From the NCBI GenBank assembly GCA_000434175.1, contig HF999801.1, positions 54,496 to 70,278 on the forward strand: a stretch of DNA of 15,783 bases, read 5' to 3'. How positions within the stretch are numbered: the stretch's first letter is position 1; the number at the start of each line of letters is the position of its first letter. Shown here piece after piece: positions 1 through 7,025 of this stretch. The position numbers and the translations under genes were made by a program. The notes beneath the pieces are model-generated. The model was not told the DNA's origin. It worked only from the letters and a program-made list of their open reading frames with translations, and made no database searches. Source of the stretch: Mycoplasma sp. CAG:611 (lineage in GTDB: Bacteria > Bacillota_I > Bacilli_A > RF39 > UBA660).

Positions 1-227
1 GCTCTAACGTTCAAGTACCAATTGAAGTTTCTGAAGAAAGAAGTCAAGTTCTTGGACTTAGATGGTTAACACAATATGCAAGGCTAAGAGGCGGTCGTGG
101 AATGGCTGAAAAATTAGCAAATGAAATAATTGATGCTTCAAACGGAACAGGAGCTTCAGTTAAAAAACGTGAAGATACTCACAGAATGGCAGAAGCTAAT
201 AAGGCATTTGCTCATATGAAATGGTAG
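1..227 (+). CDS. rpsG: 30S ribosomal protein S7, C-terminal part (5' end outside window)
   Basis: This is the 3' end of the gene for small-subunit protein S7, which nucleates assembly of the 16S rRNA 3' (head) domain and lines the E-site/mRNA exit channel. The reading frame enters at base 3 and gives 74 residues to a TAG at 225-227. The visible part shows the family's C-terminal signature: a VPIEV strand, the LGLRWLTQYARLR helix, an ANEIIDA helix, then KKREDTHRMAEANKAFAH and a final Lys-Trp. It is followed 9 bp later by fusA, the normal str-operon order (rpsL-rpsG-fusA-tuf). The stop codon is part of the fusA Shine-Dalgarno sequence (TAGGAGGA), so the two genes are probably translationally coupled. 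The N-terminal half of the protein is not in the window. Confidence 0.97.
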   Translation, partial: SNVQVPIEVSEERSQVLGLRWLTQYARLRGGRGMAEKLANEIIDASNGTGASVKKREDTHRMAEANKAFAHMKW

Positions 228-236
228 GAGGATAAT

Positions 237-2306
237 ATGGCAAGACAAACTGGATTAGAAAAAACTAGAAATTTTGGTATCATGGCTCACATTGATGCTG
301 GAAAAACAACTACAACAGAACGTGTATTATTCTTAACTAATAAAATTCATAAAATTGGTGAAACACATGATGGTGCTTCACAAATGGACTGGATGGAACA
401 AGAAAAAGAAAGAGGTATTACAATTACAAGTGCAGCAACTACTGCATTTTGGAAAGGATATCGTTATAACATTATAGATACTCCAGGACACGTTGACTTT
501 ACAGTAGAAGTTCAAAGAAGTTTAAGAGTACTAGATGGTGCAGTAACACTTTTAGACTCTCAAGCAGGAGTTGAACCACAAACTGAAACTGTTTGGCGTC
601 AAGCAAGTGAATATAAAGTTCCAAGAATTATATTTGCTAATAAAATGGATAAAATGGGAGCAGATTTTGTTTATACATTAAAAACAATTGATGCAAGATT
701 TGGCGTTAATGCTAAACCTATTGAATGGCCTATCGGAGCAGAAAGTGAATTTAATGGTGTAATTGATTTAGTTACTATGAAAGCTTATGAATTTGATGGT
801 ACAGAACAAGAAAACTCTACTGAAATTGAAATACCAGAAGATTTAAAACAATTAGCAGAAGAAAAACATATTGAATTACTTGAAGCTATTGCAGAATTTG
901 ATGATGAACTTATGGAAAAATACCTTGAAGGTGAAGAAGTAAGTGAACAAATGATTAAAAAAGCAATAAGAAAGGGAGTTTTAAAAGCAGAATTCTTCCC
1001 TGTAATGTGTGGAACTGCTTTAGGTAATAAAGGAATTAAATTCTTACTAGATGCAGTTATTGATTATTTACCATCACCACTTGATATTGAAAGTGTTAAG
1101 GGAACTAAACTAAATGGAGAACCAGATGAAAGGAAAGTTTCAGATAGCGAACCATTCAGTGCTTTAGCATTTAAAGTTATGACAGATCCATTCGTTGGAC
1201 GTTTAACATTCTTTAGAGTTTACTCAGGACATTTAACAAGTGGAAGTTATGTGCTAAATAGTACAAAAGATGAAAAAGAAAGAATAGGTCGTATTTTACA
1301 AATGCATGCTAATAACAGAACTGAAATACCAGAAGTATTTACAGGTGATATAGCAGCAGCTGTAGGACTTAAAAATACAACAACTGGTGATACATTATGT
1401 GATGAGAAAAAACCAATTATTCTTGAATCAATTGAAGTGCCAGAACCAGTTATCGAACTTGCAATTGAACCAAAATCAAAAGCTGATCAAGATAAGATGG
1501 CTATAGCACTTGGTAAACTTGCAGAAGAAGATCCAACATTTAAAGTTAGAACTGATGTTGAAACAGGACAAACAATAATCGCAGGTATTGGAGAACTTCA
1601 CTTAGATGTATTAGTTGATCGTATGAGAAGAGAATTCTCTGTAGATGCTAATGTTGGTAAACCACAAGTTGCTTATCGTGAAACAATTACTAAAGCAGGT
1701 GATTGTGAAGGTAAATATATTAAACAATCTGGTGGACGTGGTAATTACGGACATGTTTGGATTAATTTTGAACCAAATCCAGATAAAGGTTATGAATATG
1801 TTGATGCCGTTGTTGGTGGAGTAGTTCCAAGAGAATATATCCCAGTTGTAGACAAAGGACTTCAAGATGCAATGAAAACTGGTATTCTAGCAGGATATCC
1901 AATGATTGATGTTAAAGCTACACTTCATGATGGTAGTTATCATGATGTAGACTCTAATGAAATGTCATTTAAAATTGCTGCAAGCATGGCTTTAAAAGAA
2001 GCTAAAAACAAATGTAACCCAGTACTACTTGAACCAATAATGAAAGTAGATATTGATGTACCAGAAGAATTCTTTGGTAATGTTATGGGTGATATTACAG
2101 CTCGTCGTGGAAAACCACTTTCTCAAGAATCTCGTGGAAATGCAATTCATTTCTCTGCAATGGTTCCACTTTCTGAAATGTTTGGTTATGCAACAAGTAT
2201 AAGAAGTAATACTCAAGGTAGAGGTTCTTTCCAAATGGTTGCAGATCATTATGAAGAAGTACCAAAATCAATCGCAGAAGAAATTATTAAAAAAAGTGGT
2301 AATTAA
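237..2306 (+). CDS. fusA: Translation elongation factor G
   Basis: EF-G is the cytoplasmic GTPase that drives tRNA-mRNA translocation and, with RRF, ribosome recycling. At 689 residues it has full family length. The GTPase motifs are intact: P-loop AHIDAGKTT (about residues 17-25), switch I ending RGITITSAAT, DTPGHVDF (about 81-88) and NKMDK (about 135-139). Domains II to V follow, including the SGGRGNYGHVW region of domain IV and the ITARRGKP stretch of domain V. The ATG at 237 sits 4 bp after a TAGGAGGA Shine-Dalgarno sequence that overlaps the rpsG stop. Position directly after rpsG and before tuf supports the housekeeping EF-G rather than a ribosome-protection paralogue such as TetM. Nothing in the sequence suggests truncation or transfer. 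Confidence 0.98.
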   Translation: MARQTGLEKTRNFGIMAHIDAGKTTTTERVLFLTNKIHKIGETHDGASQMDWMEQEKERGITITSAATTAFWKGYRYNIIDTPGHVDFTVEVQRSLRVLDGAVTLLDSQAGVEPQTETVWRQASEYKVPRIIFANKMDKMGADFVYTLKTIDARFGVNAKPIEWPIGAESEFNGVIDLVTMKAYEFDGTEQENSTEIEIPEDLKQLAEEKHIELLEAIAEFDDELMEKYLEGEEVSEQMIKKAIRKGVLKAEFFPVMCGTALGNKGIKFLLDAVIDYLPSPLDIESVKGTKLNGEPDERKVSDSEPFSALAFKVMTDPFVGRLTFFRVYSGHLTSGSYVLNSTKDEKERIGRILQMHANNRTEIPEVFTGDIAAAVGLKNTTTGDTLCDEKKPIILESIEVPEPVIELAIEPKSKADQDKMAIALGKLAEEDPTFKVRTDVETGQTIIAGIGELHLDVLVDRMRREFSVDANVGKPQVAYRETITKAGDCEGKYIKQSGGRGNYGHVWINFEPNPDKGYEYVDAVVGGVVPREYIPVVDKGLQDAMKTGILAGYPMIDVKATLHDGSYHDVDSNEMSFKIAASMALKEAKNKCNPVLLEPIMKVDIDVPEEFFGNVMGDITARRGKPLSQESRGNAIHFSAMVPLSEMFGYATSIRSNTQGRGSFQMVADHYEEVPKSIAEEIIKKSGN

Positions 2307-2342
2307 TAATAATTAAAGTAAAATTATAACAAAATAAGCCAA

Positions 2343-2367
2343 AACAGTTGAAAAATATTCAATTGTT
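2343..2367 (+). other. 10-bp hairpin in the fusA-tuf spacer
   Basis: AACAGTTGAA and TTCAATTGTT can pair over 10 bp with one G-U pair and a 5-nt AAATA loop. No T-tract follows, so this does not look like a standard intrinsic terminator. It overlaps the candidate tuf -35 element. It may be an RNA processing or attenuation structure, a protein-binding dyad, or chance in AT-rich DNA. Confidence 0.4.
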
Positions 2368-2376
2368 AGATAAAAT
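2348..2376 (+). promoter_or_regulatory. Candidate SigA promoter for tuf
   Basis: TTGAAA (2348-2353) and TAAAAT (2371-2376) are separated by 17 bp in the 102-bp gap between fusA and tuf. It would give tuf transcription beyond that from the str operon. A separate tuf promoter is common in Firmicutes, but here it is inferred from the sequence only. Confidence 0.55.
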
Positions 2377-2408
2377 AATATTGTATAAATTTAAGGAGGA
2401 AAAAAATT

Positions 2409-3593
2409 ATGGCTAAAGAAAAATTTAATCGTAATAAACCACATGTTAATGTTGGAACAATTGGTCACGTTGACCACGGAAAAACAACTTTAACTGCTGC
2501 TATTACAAAAAGATTAAGCGAAAAAGGTGGAGCACAATTCGTTGATTATGCTAATATCGATAAAGCTCCAGAAGAAAGAGAACGTGGAATTACAATTAAC
2601 ACTTCTCACGTAGAATATGAAACAGATAAAAGACACTACGCACACGTAGATTGTCCAGGGCATGCCGATTATGTTAAAAACATGATTACAGGTGCAGCTC
2701 AAATGGATGGAGCTATCCTAGTTGTTGCAGCAACTGATGGACCAATGGCTCAAACAAGAGAACATATCTTACTTGCTCGTCAAGTTGGTGTTCCAAGAAT
2801 CGTTGTATTTATGAATAAATGCGACATGGTTGATGATGAAGAATTATTAGACCTAGTAGAAATGGAAATCAGAGATCTATTAAATGAATATGGTTTCGAT
2901 GGAGATAACACACCAGTTATTCGTGGTTCTGCATTAAAAGCTCTTGAAGGTGATAGTGCTTATGAAGAAAAGATCGACGAATTAATGGATGCAGTTGATG
3001 AATGGATCCCAACTCCAGAAAGAGATAACGCAAAACCTTTCTTAATGAGTATTGAAGATGTATTCACAATTACAGGACGTGGAACTGTTGTTACAGGACG
3101 TGTTGAACGTGGACAATTAAAACTTAATGATGAAGTTGAAATTGTAGGTATTAAACCAACACAAAAAACTGTTGCTACAGGAATTGAAATGTTTAAAAAA
3201 CAATTAGACTATGCTGAAGCTGGAGATAACGCTGGAGTATTACTTCGTGGTATCACTCGTGATCAAGTTGAACGTGGACAAGTTCTTGCTAAACCAGGAA
3301 GCGTTACACCTCATACTAAATTCACTGCTCAAGTATATGTATTAACTAAAGAAGAAGGTGGAAGACATACTCCATTCTTCGCAAACTACAGACCTCAATT
3401 CTATTTCAGAACAACTGATGTTACTGGAGTTATTGAACTTCCAGCAGGTGTTGAAATGGTAATGCCAGGTGATAATATTGAAATGACTGTAGAATTAATT
3501 CACCCAATTGCTCTAGAACAAGGAACAAAATTCTCTATCCGTGAAGGTGGAAGAACAGTTGGAGCTGGTTCAGTTTCTTCAATTATTAAATAG
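2409..3593 (+). CDS. tuf: Translation elongation factor Tu
   Basis: EF-Tu carries aminoacyl-tRNA to the ribosomal A site as a GTP complex. It is 394 residues, the normal bacterial length. Visible motifs are GHVDHGKTT (P-loop, about residues 19-27), RGITINTSHVEYE (switch I), DCPGHADY (about 81-88) and NKCDMVDD (about 136-143). Domain II follows with FTITGRGTVVTGRVERG, and domain III has RTTDVTG and the C-terminal REGGRTVGAGSV. The start at 2409 is preceded by AAGGAGG (2393-2399) with a rather long 9-nt spacer. It is the last gene of the str cluster and is followed at once by a strong terminator. Codon use is biased to the usual highly expressed set (GGT/GGA, CGT, GTT), and GC is slightly above that of the neighbouring accessory genes. 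Confidence 0.98.
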   Translation: MAKEKFNRNKPHVNVGTIGHVDHGKTTLTAAITKRLSEKGGAQFVDYANIDKAPEERERGITINTSHVEYETDKRHYAHVDCPGHADYVKNMITGAAQMDGAILVVAATDGPMAQTREHILLARQVGVPRIVVFMNKCDMVDDEELLDLVEMEIRDLLNEYGFDGDNTPVIRGSALKALEGDSAYEEKIDELMDAVDEWIPTPERDNAKPFLMSIEDVFTITGRGTVVTGRVERGQLKLNDEVEIVGIKPTQKTVATGIEMFKKQLDYAEAGDNAGVLLRGITRDQVERGQVLAKPGSVTPHTKFTAQVYVLTKEEGGRHTPFFANYRPQFYFRTTDVTGVIELPAGVEMVMPGDNIEMTVELIHPIALEQGTKFSIREGGRTVGAGSVSSIIK

Positions 3594-3597
3594 TAGT

Positions 3598-3626
3598 AAA
3601 GATGAAGCAAAACTTCGTCTTTTTTT
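3598..3626 (+). terminator. Intrinsic terminator of tuf
   Basis: AAAGATGAAG (3598-3607) pairs with CTTCGTCTTT (3613-3622) over 10 bp with one G-U pair and a CAAAA loop, followed by a 7-T run (3620-3626). It starts 4 bp after the tuf stop codon. Confidence 0.9.
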
Positions 3627-3650
3627 ATCTAAATTTATCAGGAGGCCATT

Positions 3651-3938
3651 ATGGAAGAAAATAGACAAATAGAAAATTATTTATTTAATATGGAAAATTA
3701 TATTATGACAAATGAAATAACAGCTCAAGAATTTATAGTTTATTATCAAAACATAAAATTATTAATTTTAAATAATAAACTTACTGATCCAACATTTCAT
3801 CTTCAAATATTATATGATTCAGAAGTTATTAATAGTTTATCTTTTAATAACGAAAGAATGGTATATGAAATGAAAAAAGAAATTGAAGAATTATTAATAA
3901 AATTAAAAGAAAAAAATAAAAAAGTACGAAAAAAATGA
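3651..3938 (+). CDS. Small protein of unknown function (95 aa)
   Basis: I do not recognise this gene. It encodes 95 residues with no signal peptide or membrane segment, so a cytoplasmic location is likely. The sequence reads as mostly helical: an N-terminal amphipathic stretch rich in Asn/Glu/Ile, a middle part with ITAQEFIVYYQNIKLLILN, and a C-terminal probable coiled coil (MKKEIEELLIKLKEKNK) ending in a basic Lys/Arg tail. The start is well supported: AGGAGG at 3640-3645, 5 nt before the ATG. It lies only 24 bp beyond the tuf terminator and I see no convincing promoter of its own, so it may depend on tuf read-through or on a promoter inside tuf. It ends in TGA, showing TGA is a stop here. 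The strong ribosome-binding site and the terminator at its stop argue for a real gene. Confidence 0.75.
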   Translation: MEENRQIENYLFNMENYIMTNEITAQEFIVYYQNIKLLILNNKLTDPTFHLQILYDSEVINSLSFNNERMVYEMKKEIEELLIKLKEKNKKVRKK

Positions 3939-3965
3939 ATAAATTAAAAAAAATTCATTTTTTTT
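3931..3965 (+). terminator. Intrinsic terminator overlapping the 95-aa gene's stop codon
   Basis: AAAAATGAAT (3931-3940) and ATTCATTTTT (3953-3962) form a perfect 10-bp stem with a 12-nt A-rich loop, continuing into a T run to 3965. The TGA stop (3936-3938) lies in the left arm. Confidence 0.75.
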
Positions 3966-4011
3966 ATAAAAAATTTAGGTGAAACACTATTTTTAGGCGA
4001 TAGTATATATA

Positions 4012-4107
4012 GACACTTAAATAAATTACTTTTCATATAATTACTCTTTTAAAAACCTTCTTTCTATTAATCCTTTATTATTTTGTATAAAAATTTATTT
4101 AAGTGTC
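4012..4107. repeat. 96-bp element bounded by 16-bp perfect inverted repeats
   Basis: GACACTTAAATAAATT (4012-4027) is repeated in perfect inverted orientation at 4092-4107, with 64 bp between the arms. The interior holds no gene; its plus strand is pyrimidine-rich and its minus strand purine-rich. The size and termini resemble a miniature inverted-repeat element (MITE), but I see no clear target-site duplication (flanks TATATATA and ATTATATT are not identical) and no transposase in the window. A long stem-loop RNA or a protein-binding dyad is the alternative. Upstream, a near-direct repeat TTTAGGTGA (3974-3982) and TTTAGGCGA (3992-4000) is also unexplained. Confidence 0.6.
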
Positions 4108-4126
4108 ATTATATTAATGGACATTA

Positions 4127-4172
4127 TTACCAAATAAGTATAAAATTTGACAAAATACGACTTATCTGGTAA
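4127..4172. promoter_or_regulatory. Dyad operator bracketing the ankyrin-gene promoter
   Basis: TTACCAAATAAGT (4127-4139) and ACTTATCTGGTAA (4160-4172) are inverted copies matching at 12 of 13 positions. Their centres are 33 bp apart, about three helical turns, so both lie on the same DNA face. The left arm is just upstream of the -35 and the right arm overlaps the first bases of the -10. This arrangement suits a repressor that loops or blocks the promoter. The regulator is unknown. Confidence 0.55.
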
Positions 4173-4175
4173 AAT
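4147..4175 (+). promoter_or_regulatory. SigA promoter of the ankyrin-like gene
   Basis: The -35 is a consensus TTGACA (4147-4152) and the -10 is TAAAAT (4170-4175), with an optimal 17-bp spacer. Transcription would begin near 4182, giving a leader of about 30 nt before the ATG at 4212. Confidence 0.8.
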
Positions 4176-4211
4176 ATATAACTATCACGCAAAAAAAGAG
4201 GTGTATAATTT

Positions 4212-4901
4212 ATGTTTTATGATGAAACACAAGCAATAAATAAGTGTGAAGAAGAACCGTCGCTGATATTCAGTTTAATAGATGAAGATCATAAAGAACT
4301 TGTTGATAAACTATTAACTGATAAAACAGTAGACATTAATACAAAAAATATTGAAGAATATGATGTATTATCATATATGTTAAAGAAAAGTTGGTATGAT
4401 TTAGTACTTAAACATATGAAAAATAAAAAATGGAATGTAAATCATCAAAATAAAGATGGTGATACTTTCGCTCATATATTAGTTATGAAAAAATATCTTG
4501 ATGTAATGGAAATAATTAAACAATTATTAAAAAATATTAAGTTTATTCCTAATATAAGAAATAAAAAAGGTCAAACAATTCTTGATAAATCAATTAATAA
4601 TAATTATATTTATACAACTGCTAAAATACTTAAAGATAAAAGATTTAATAATATAGATTTAATATCTTTTAAAAATTTATATGAAAGTTATATAAAAAAT
4701 GATAATTATGGGGCTTATTCAAAAATGAATAACCTTGAAATAATAATTGATAATCTTGATGAAAAGGAACTATTACCTAAAGTAGAAAAAATAGTTGAAA
4801 AAATAAAAGAAGACTATGAACAAATTAAAAGTCAAGTTATTAATCATGAATTAGAATATCTTGATGATATTGTTTATGGTACGATAACAGAAAGTGTTTA
4901 G
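4212..4901 (+). CDS. Ankyrin-repeat-like protein
   Basis: The product is 229 residues, with no signal peptide or membrane segment, and is probably cytoplasmic. It looks like a short ankyrin-repeat protein. Two repeat-like units are visible at about residues 75-135: VNHQNKDGDTFAHILV followed by a second helix, then PNIRNKKGQTILDKSI, each with the Asn/Lys-x-Gly-x-T turn. A weaker unit precedes them (DINTKNIEEYDVLSYML, about 46-62). The last third is less repeat-like and ends in an acidic helix. Ankyrin repeats bind partner proteins, but no partner or pathway can be named. AGAGGTG (4197-4203) lies 8 nt before the ATG. The gene is monocistronic: a strong promoter with a dyad operator precedes it and a terminator follows. 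Its AT content exceeds that of the str genes, fitting an accessory, perhaps acquired, gene. Confidence 0.7.
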   Translation: MFYDETQAINKCEEEPSLIFSLIDEDHKELVDKLLTDKTVDINTKNIEEYDVLSYMLKKSWYDLVLKHMKNKKWNVNHQNKDGDTFAHILVMKKYLDVMEIIKQLLKNIKFIPNIRNKKGQTILDKSINNNYIYTTAKILKDKRFNNIDLISFKNLYESYIKNDNYGAYSKMNNLEIIIDNLDEKELLPKVEKIVEKIKEDYEQIKSQVINHELEYLDDIVYGTITESV

Positions 4902-4929
4902 GATAAGTTATTGATTAATTTATCCTTTT
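4900..4929 (+). terminator. Intrinsic terminator of the ankyrin-like gene
   Basis: AGGATAAGTTA (4900-4910) pairs with TAATTTATCCT (4916-4926) over 11 bp with one G-U pair and a 5-nt loop, followed by a short T tract. The stem starts inside the TAG stop codon. The T tract is weak (TTTTC), so termination may be partial. Confidence 0.65.
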
Positions 4930-4939
4930 CTTATATAAT
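4911..4939 (+). promoter_or_regulatory. SigA promoter of miaB
   Basis: TTGATT (4911-4916) and a consensus TATAAT (4934-4939) are 17 bp apart. The -35 falls in the loop and right arm of the preceding terminator. The start point would be near 4946, leaving a leader of about 19 nt. Confidence 0.65.
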
Positions 4940-4964
4940 ATTTTTGTTAGAAAGAAGGGATATT

Positions 4965-6380
4965 ATGCAATTGCCTAATTTAAAAGAAGCTAGAAAAAGA
5001 ACAAAGACTGAAGTTGAAATAATAAGATATAATAAAGAAGATAAATATAAAAATATAGTAAAAAATAAATATTATTTTGTTAAAACTTATGGTTGTCAAA
5101 TGAACGAACATGATAGTGAAAATATTATAGCTATGCTTGAATATATGGGATATAAAAATACTGATAAATTAGAAAAAAGTGATATTGTTATTTTAAATAC
5201 ATGTTCAATAAGAGAAAACGCTAATAATAAAGTATTTGGTTTTTTAGGAAGAGTTAAACATATAAAAAATATTAAAAAAGATTTAATCGTAGGTATAACA
5301 GGATGTATGACTCAAGAAGAAGTTATTACAAATAAATTATTAGAAAAATATAAATGGATTAACTTTGTTGTAGGTACACATATGTTAGATAAATTATGTG
5401 AAGAAGTATATAAATCTATTAATGATTCTAGATTAGATATAGTGGCTCCAAGTATTGAAGGTAATATAATTGAAGATTTACCTGTAAAAAGAGAAAGTAA
5501 ATATAAAGCGTATATTAATATTCAACTTGGATGTGATAAATTTTGTACTTATTGTATTGTGCCTTATACAAGAGGTAAACAAAGAAGTAGAAGAAAAGAA
5601 GATATTTTAAATGAAGTTAATGCTTTAAAAAATGAAGGTTATAAAGAAATAACTTTATTAGGACAAAATGTTAATGCTTATGGTAAAGATTTATATGATA
5701 ATTATACAATGGCTAATTTACTTGAAGATGTTGCTTTAACAGGCATGGAAAGAATTAGATTTATTACAAGTCATCCATGGGATTTTACTGATGAAATGAT
5801 TGAAGTTATTAAAAAATATCCTAATGTTTTAAATCATGTTCATTTACCAGTTCAATCAGGTAATAGTGATATATTAAAATTAATGGGAAGAAGATATACA
5901 AAAGAAGAATATTTAAACCTTTATAAAAAATTAAAAGAACAAATACCTAATATATCTATTACTACTGATATAATCGTAGGTTTTCCTGGAGAAACTAATA
6001 AACAGTTTGAAGATACTTTATCTTTAGTAGAAGAATGTAAATTTGATTTAGCTTATACATTTATCTTTTCAAAAAGGGTAGGTACTCCTGCTTATAATAT
6101 GGAAGATGAAACAACAAAAGAAGAAAAAGAAGAAAGATTACAAAGACTTAATGAACTTATTAATAAATATGCTCTTATTAACAATAAAAAGTTAATAAAT
6201 AAAGAAGAAAATGTTTTAGTGGAAGGTTTTAGTTCTAAAAATAGTGATTTATTAATGGGCTATACAGAAACTAATAAGTTGGTTAATTTTAAGGGGGATT
6301 CTTCCTTAATTGGTAAAATAGTTAAGGTTAAAATACTTGATGCTAAAACATGGAGTCTAGATGGAGAATATGTTAAATAA
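4965..6380 (+). CDS. miaB: tRNA-2-methylthio-N6-dimethylallyladenosine synthase (MiaB)
   Basis: MiaB is a radical-SAM methylthiotransferase that adds the 2-methylthio group to i6A37 of tRNAs reading UNN codons. The product is 471 residues. The N-terminal methylthiotransferase domain has three cluster-binding cysteines in YGCQMN (Cys44), NTCSIREN (Cys80) and GCMTQEE (Cys114). The radical-SAM motif GCDKFCTYC gives Cys190, Cys194 and Cys197, followed by PYTRGKQRSR. The C-terminal TRAM domain carries GYTETNKLVNFKG and KTWSLDGE, which separate MiaB from the related MtaB and RimO. I chose the ATG at 4965 because AAGGGA (4955-4960) lies 4 nt upstream; an in-frame TTG at 4911 lies inside the terminator loop, upstream of the predicted transcription start. 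As in Bacillus, cotE lies nearby, here with one gene between. Confidence 0.96.
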   Translation: MQLPNLKEARKRTKTEVEIIRYNKEDKYKNIVKNKYYFVKTYGCQMNEHDSENIIAMLEYMGYKNTDKLEKSDIVILNTCSIRENANNKVFGFLGRVKHIKNIKKDLIVGITGCMTQEEVITNKLLEKYKWINFVVGTHMLDKLCEEVYKSINDSRLDIVAPSIEGNIIEDLPVKRESKYKAYINIQLGCDKFCTYCIVPYTRGKQRSRRKEDILNEVNALKNEGYKEITLLGQNVNAYGKDLYDNYTMANLLEDVALTGMERIRFITSHPWDFTDEMIEVIKKYPNVLNHVHLPVQSGNSDILKLMGRRYTKEEYLNLYKKLKEQIPNISITTDIIVGFPGETNKQFEDTLSLVEECKFDLAYTFIFSKRVGTPAYNMEDETTKEEKEERLQRLNELINKYALINNKKLINKEENVLVEGFSSKNSDLLMGYTETNKLVNFKGDSSLIGKIVKVKILDAKTWSLDGEYVK

Positions 6381-6391
6381 CATATTTTTTT
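6367..6391 (+). terminator. Intrinsic terminator of miaB
   Basis: AATATGTT (6367-6374) pairs perfectly with AACATATT (6379-6386) around a 4-nt loop, followed by a T run to 6391. The stem covers the last miaB codons and its TAA stop. Confidence 0.75.
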
Positions 6392-6395
6392 CATA

Positions 6396-6424
6396 TTGAC
6401 TAATAATAATTTGTGAAGTAAAAT
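6396..6424 (+). promoter_or_regulatory. SigA promoter of the DUF308 gene
   Basis: TTGACT (6396-6401) and TAAAAT (6419-6424) are 17 bp apart, directly after the miaB terminator. The start point would be near 6431, just ahead of the AAGGAGG site at 6434-6440. Confidence 0.75.
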
Positions 6425-6446
6425 TTAATTATAAAGGAGGGAATAT

Positions 6447-6995
6447 ATGTTAAAAAAGTTTAATAAGTATATAAATATTTCAATAATTCTTACATTATTA
6501 TTTCTTGCATTAGGTATACTTGTAGTATGCTTTCCTACAACATCAATTAAAGTAATTGCTATAATAATTGCTATTTTATTAATTGTAGGGGGAATATTTT
6601 TAATTAGTGATTATGGTATTAGTATATTTTGGGTAAATTTAACAGCAGTAGGAATTTTATCAATTCTTATGGGAATTATTCTTTTACTATATCCTGATAT
6701 TTTAGTTATTTTAATACCTATAGTAGTAGGAATGTTTGTTATTGTTAATTCAATTGTAGATATTCAACTTTCATTGGTTTTAAAAGACTGTGGCTATAAT
6801 ATGTGGTTTTTATCAATTATTTTATCAATATTAACAATTGTATGTGGTATTATAATTATGATTAACCCACAAAGTAGTAGTACTGCTTTAACAACAATAT
6901 TTGGTATACTTGTTATGGTTTATTCTGTTGCAGGAATGACAAACCTTATAATATTTAAATCAAATGTTAATGATATTGTTAAAAAAATAAAATAA
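6447..6995 (+). CDS. DUF308 (HdeD-like) multispanning membrane protein
   Basis: The product is 182 residues and almost wholly hydrophobic, with six predicted transmembrane helices in three hairpins (roughly residues 10-30, 33-51, 60-80, 82-103, 115-138 and 145-166), joined by very short loops. The repeated pattern of Gly-Ile/Leu-rich helices ending in Pro (VCFP, LLYPD, MINPQ) is typical of the DUF308/HdeD family. E. coli HdeD is linked to acid resistance, but the biochemical function of the family is not established and none is claimed here. A strong AAGGAGG site lies 6 nt before the ATG. The gene is monocistronic, between the miaB and cotE units, and breaks up the miaB-cotE neighbourhood known in Bacillus. 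Assignment rests on topology and motif spacing. Confidence 0.75.
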   Translation: MLKKFNKYINISIILTLLFLALGILVVCFPTTSIKVIAIIIAILLIVGGIFLISDYGISIFWVNLTAVGILSILMGIILLLYPDILVILIPIVVGMFVIVNSIVDIQLSLVLKDCGYNMWFLSIILSILTIVCGIIIMINPQSSSTALTTIFGILVMVYSVAGMTNLIIFKSNVNDIVKKIK

Positions 6996-6996
6996 T

Positions 6997-7022
6997 AAAA
7001 GCTATCTTTGATGGCTTTTTTT
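6997..7022 (+). terminator. Intrinsic terminator of the DUF308 gene
   Basis: AAAAGCTATC (6997-7006) and GATGGCTTTT (7010-7019) form a 10-bp stem with one G-U pair and a 3-nt loop, running into a 7-T tract to 7022. Confidence 0.88.
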
Positions 7023-7025
7023 AGT

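Noticed and set aside
1611..1865. Minus-strand open frame inside fusA (also 2025-2249, 2514-2702 in tuf, 8918-9124 in cdaA, 10012-10362 in cdaR, 12604-12792, 12898-13089, 13491-13703)
   Set aside because: All lie opposite well-identified genes, have no ribosome-binding site, and encode low-complexity Ile/Phe/Asn/Ser-rich sequence with no family resemblance.
237..2306. Tetracycline-resistance ribosome-protection protein
   Set aside because: Position between rpsG and tuf, length and motif set are those of housekeeping EF-G.
3940..4036. Minus-strand 30-codon frame starting with ATG near 4036
   Set aside because: It runs through the left inverted-repeat arm and the upstream terminator, has only a vague ribosome-binding site and is low-complexity.
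4146..4154. Spo0A-box-like sequence (minus strand TTTGTCAAA, one mismatch) at the ankyrin promoter
   Set aside because: It is the complement of the TTGACA -35 plus flanking A/T, so the match is expected by chance.
4911..4964. Longer miaB start (TTG at 4911)
   Set aside because: It is in the loop of the preceding terminator, coincides with the predicted -35, and has no Shine-Dalgarno; ATG 4965 has AAGGGA 4 nt upstream.
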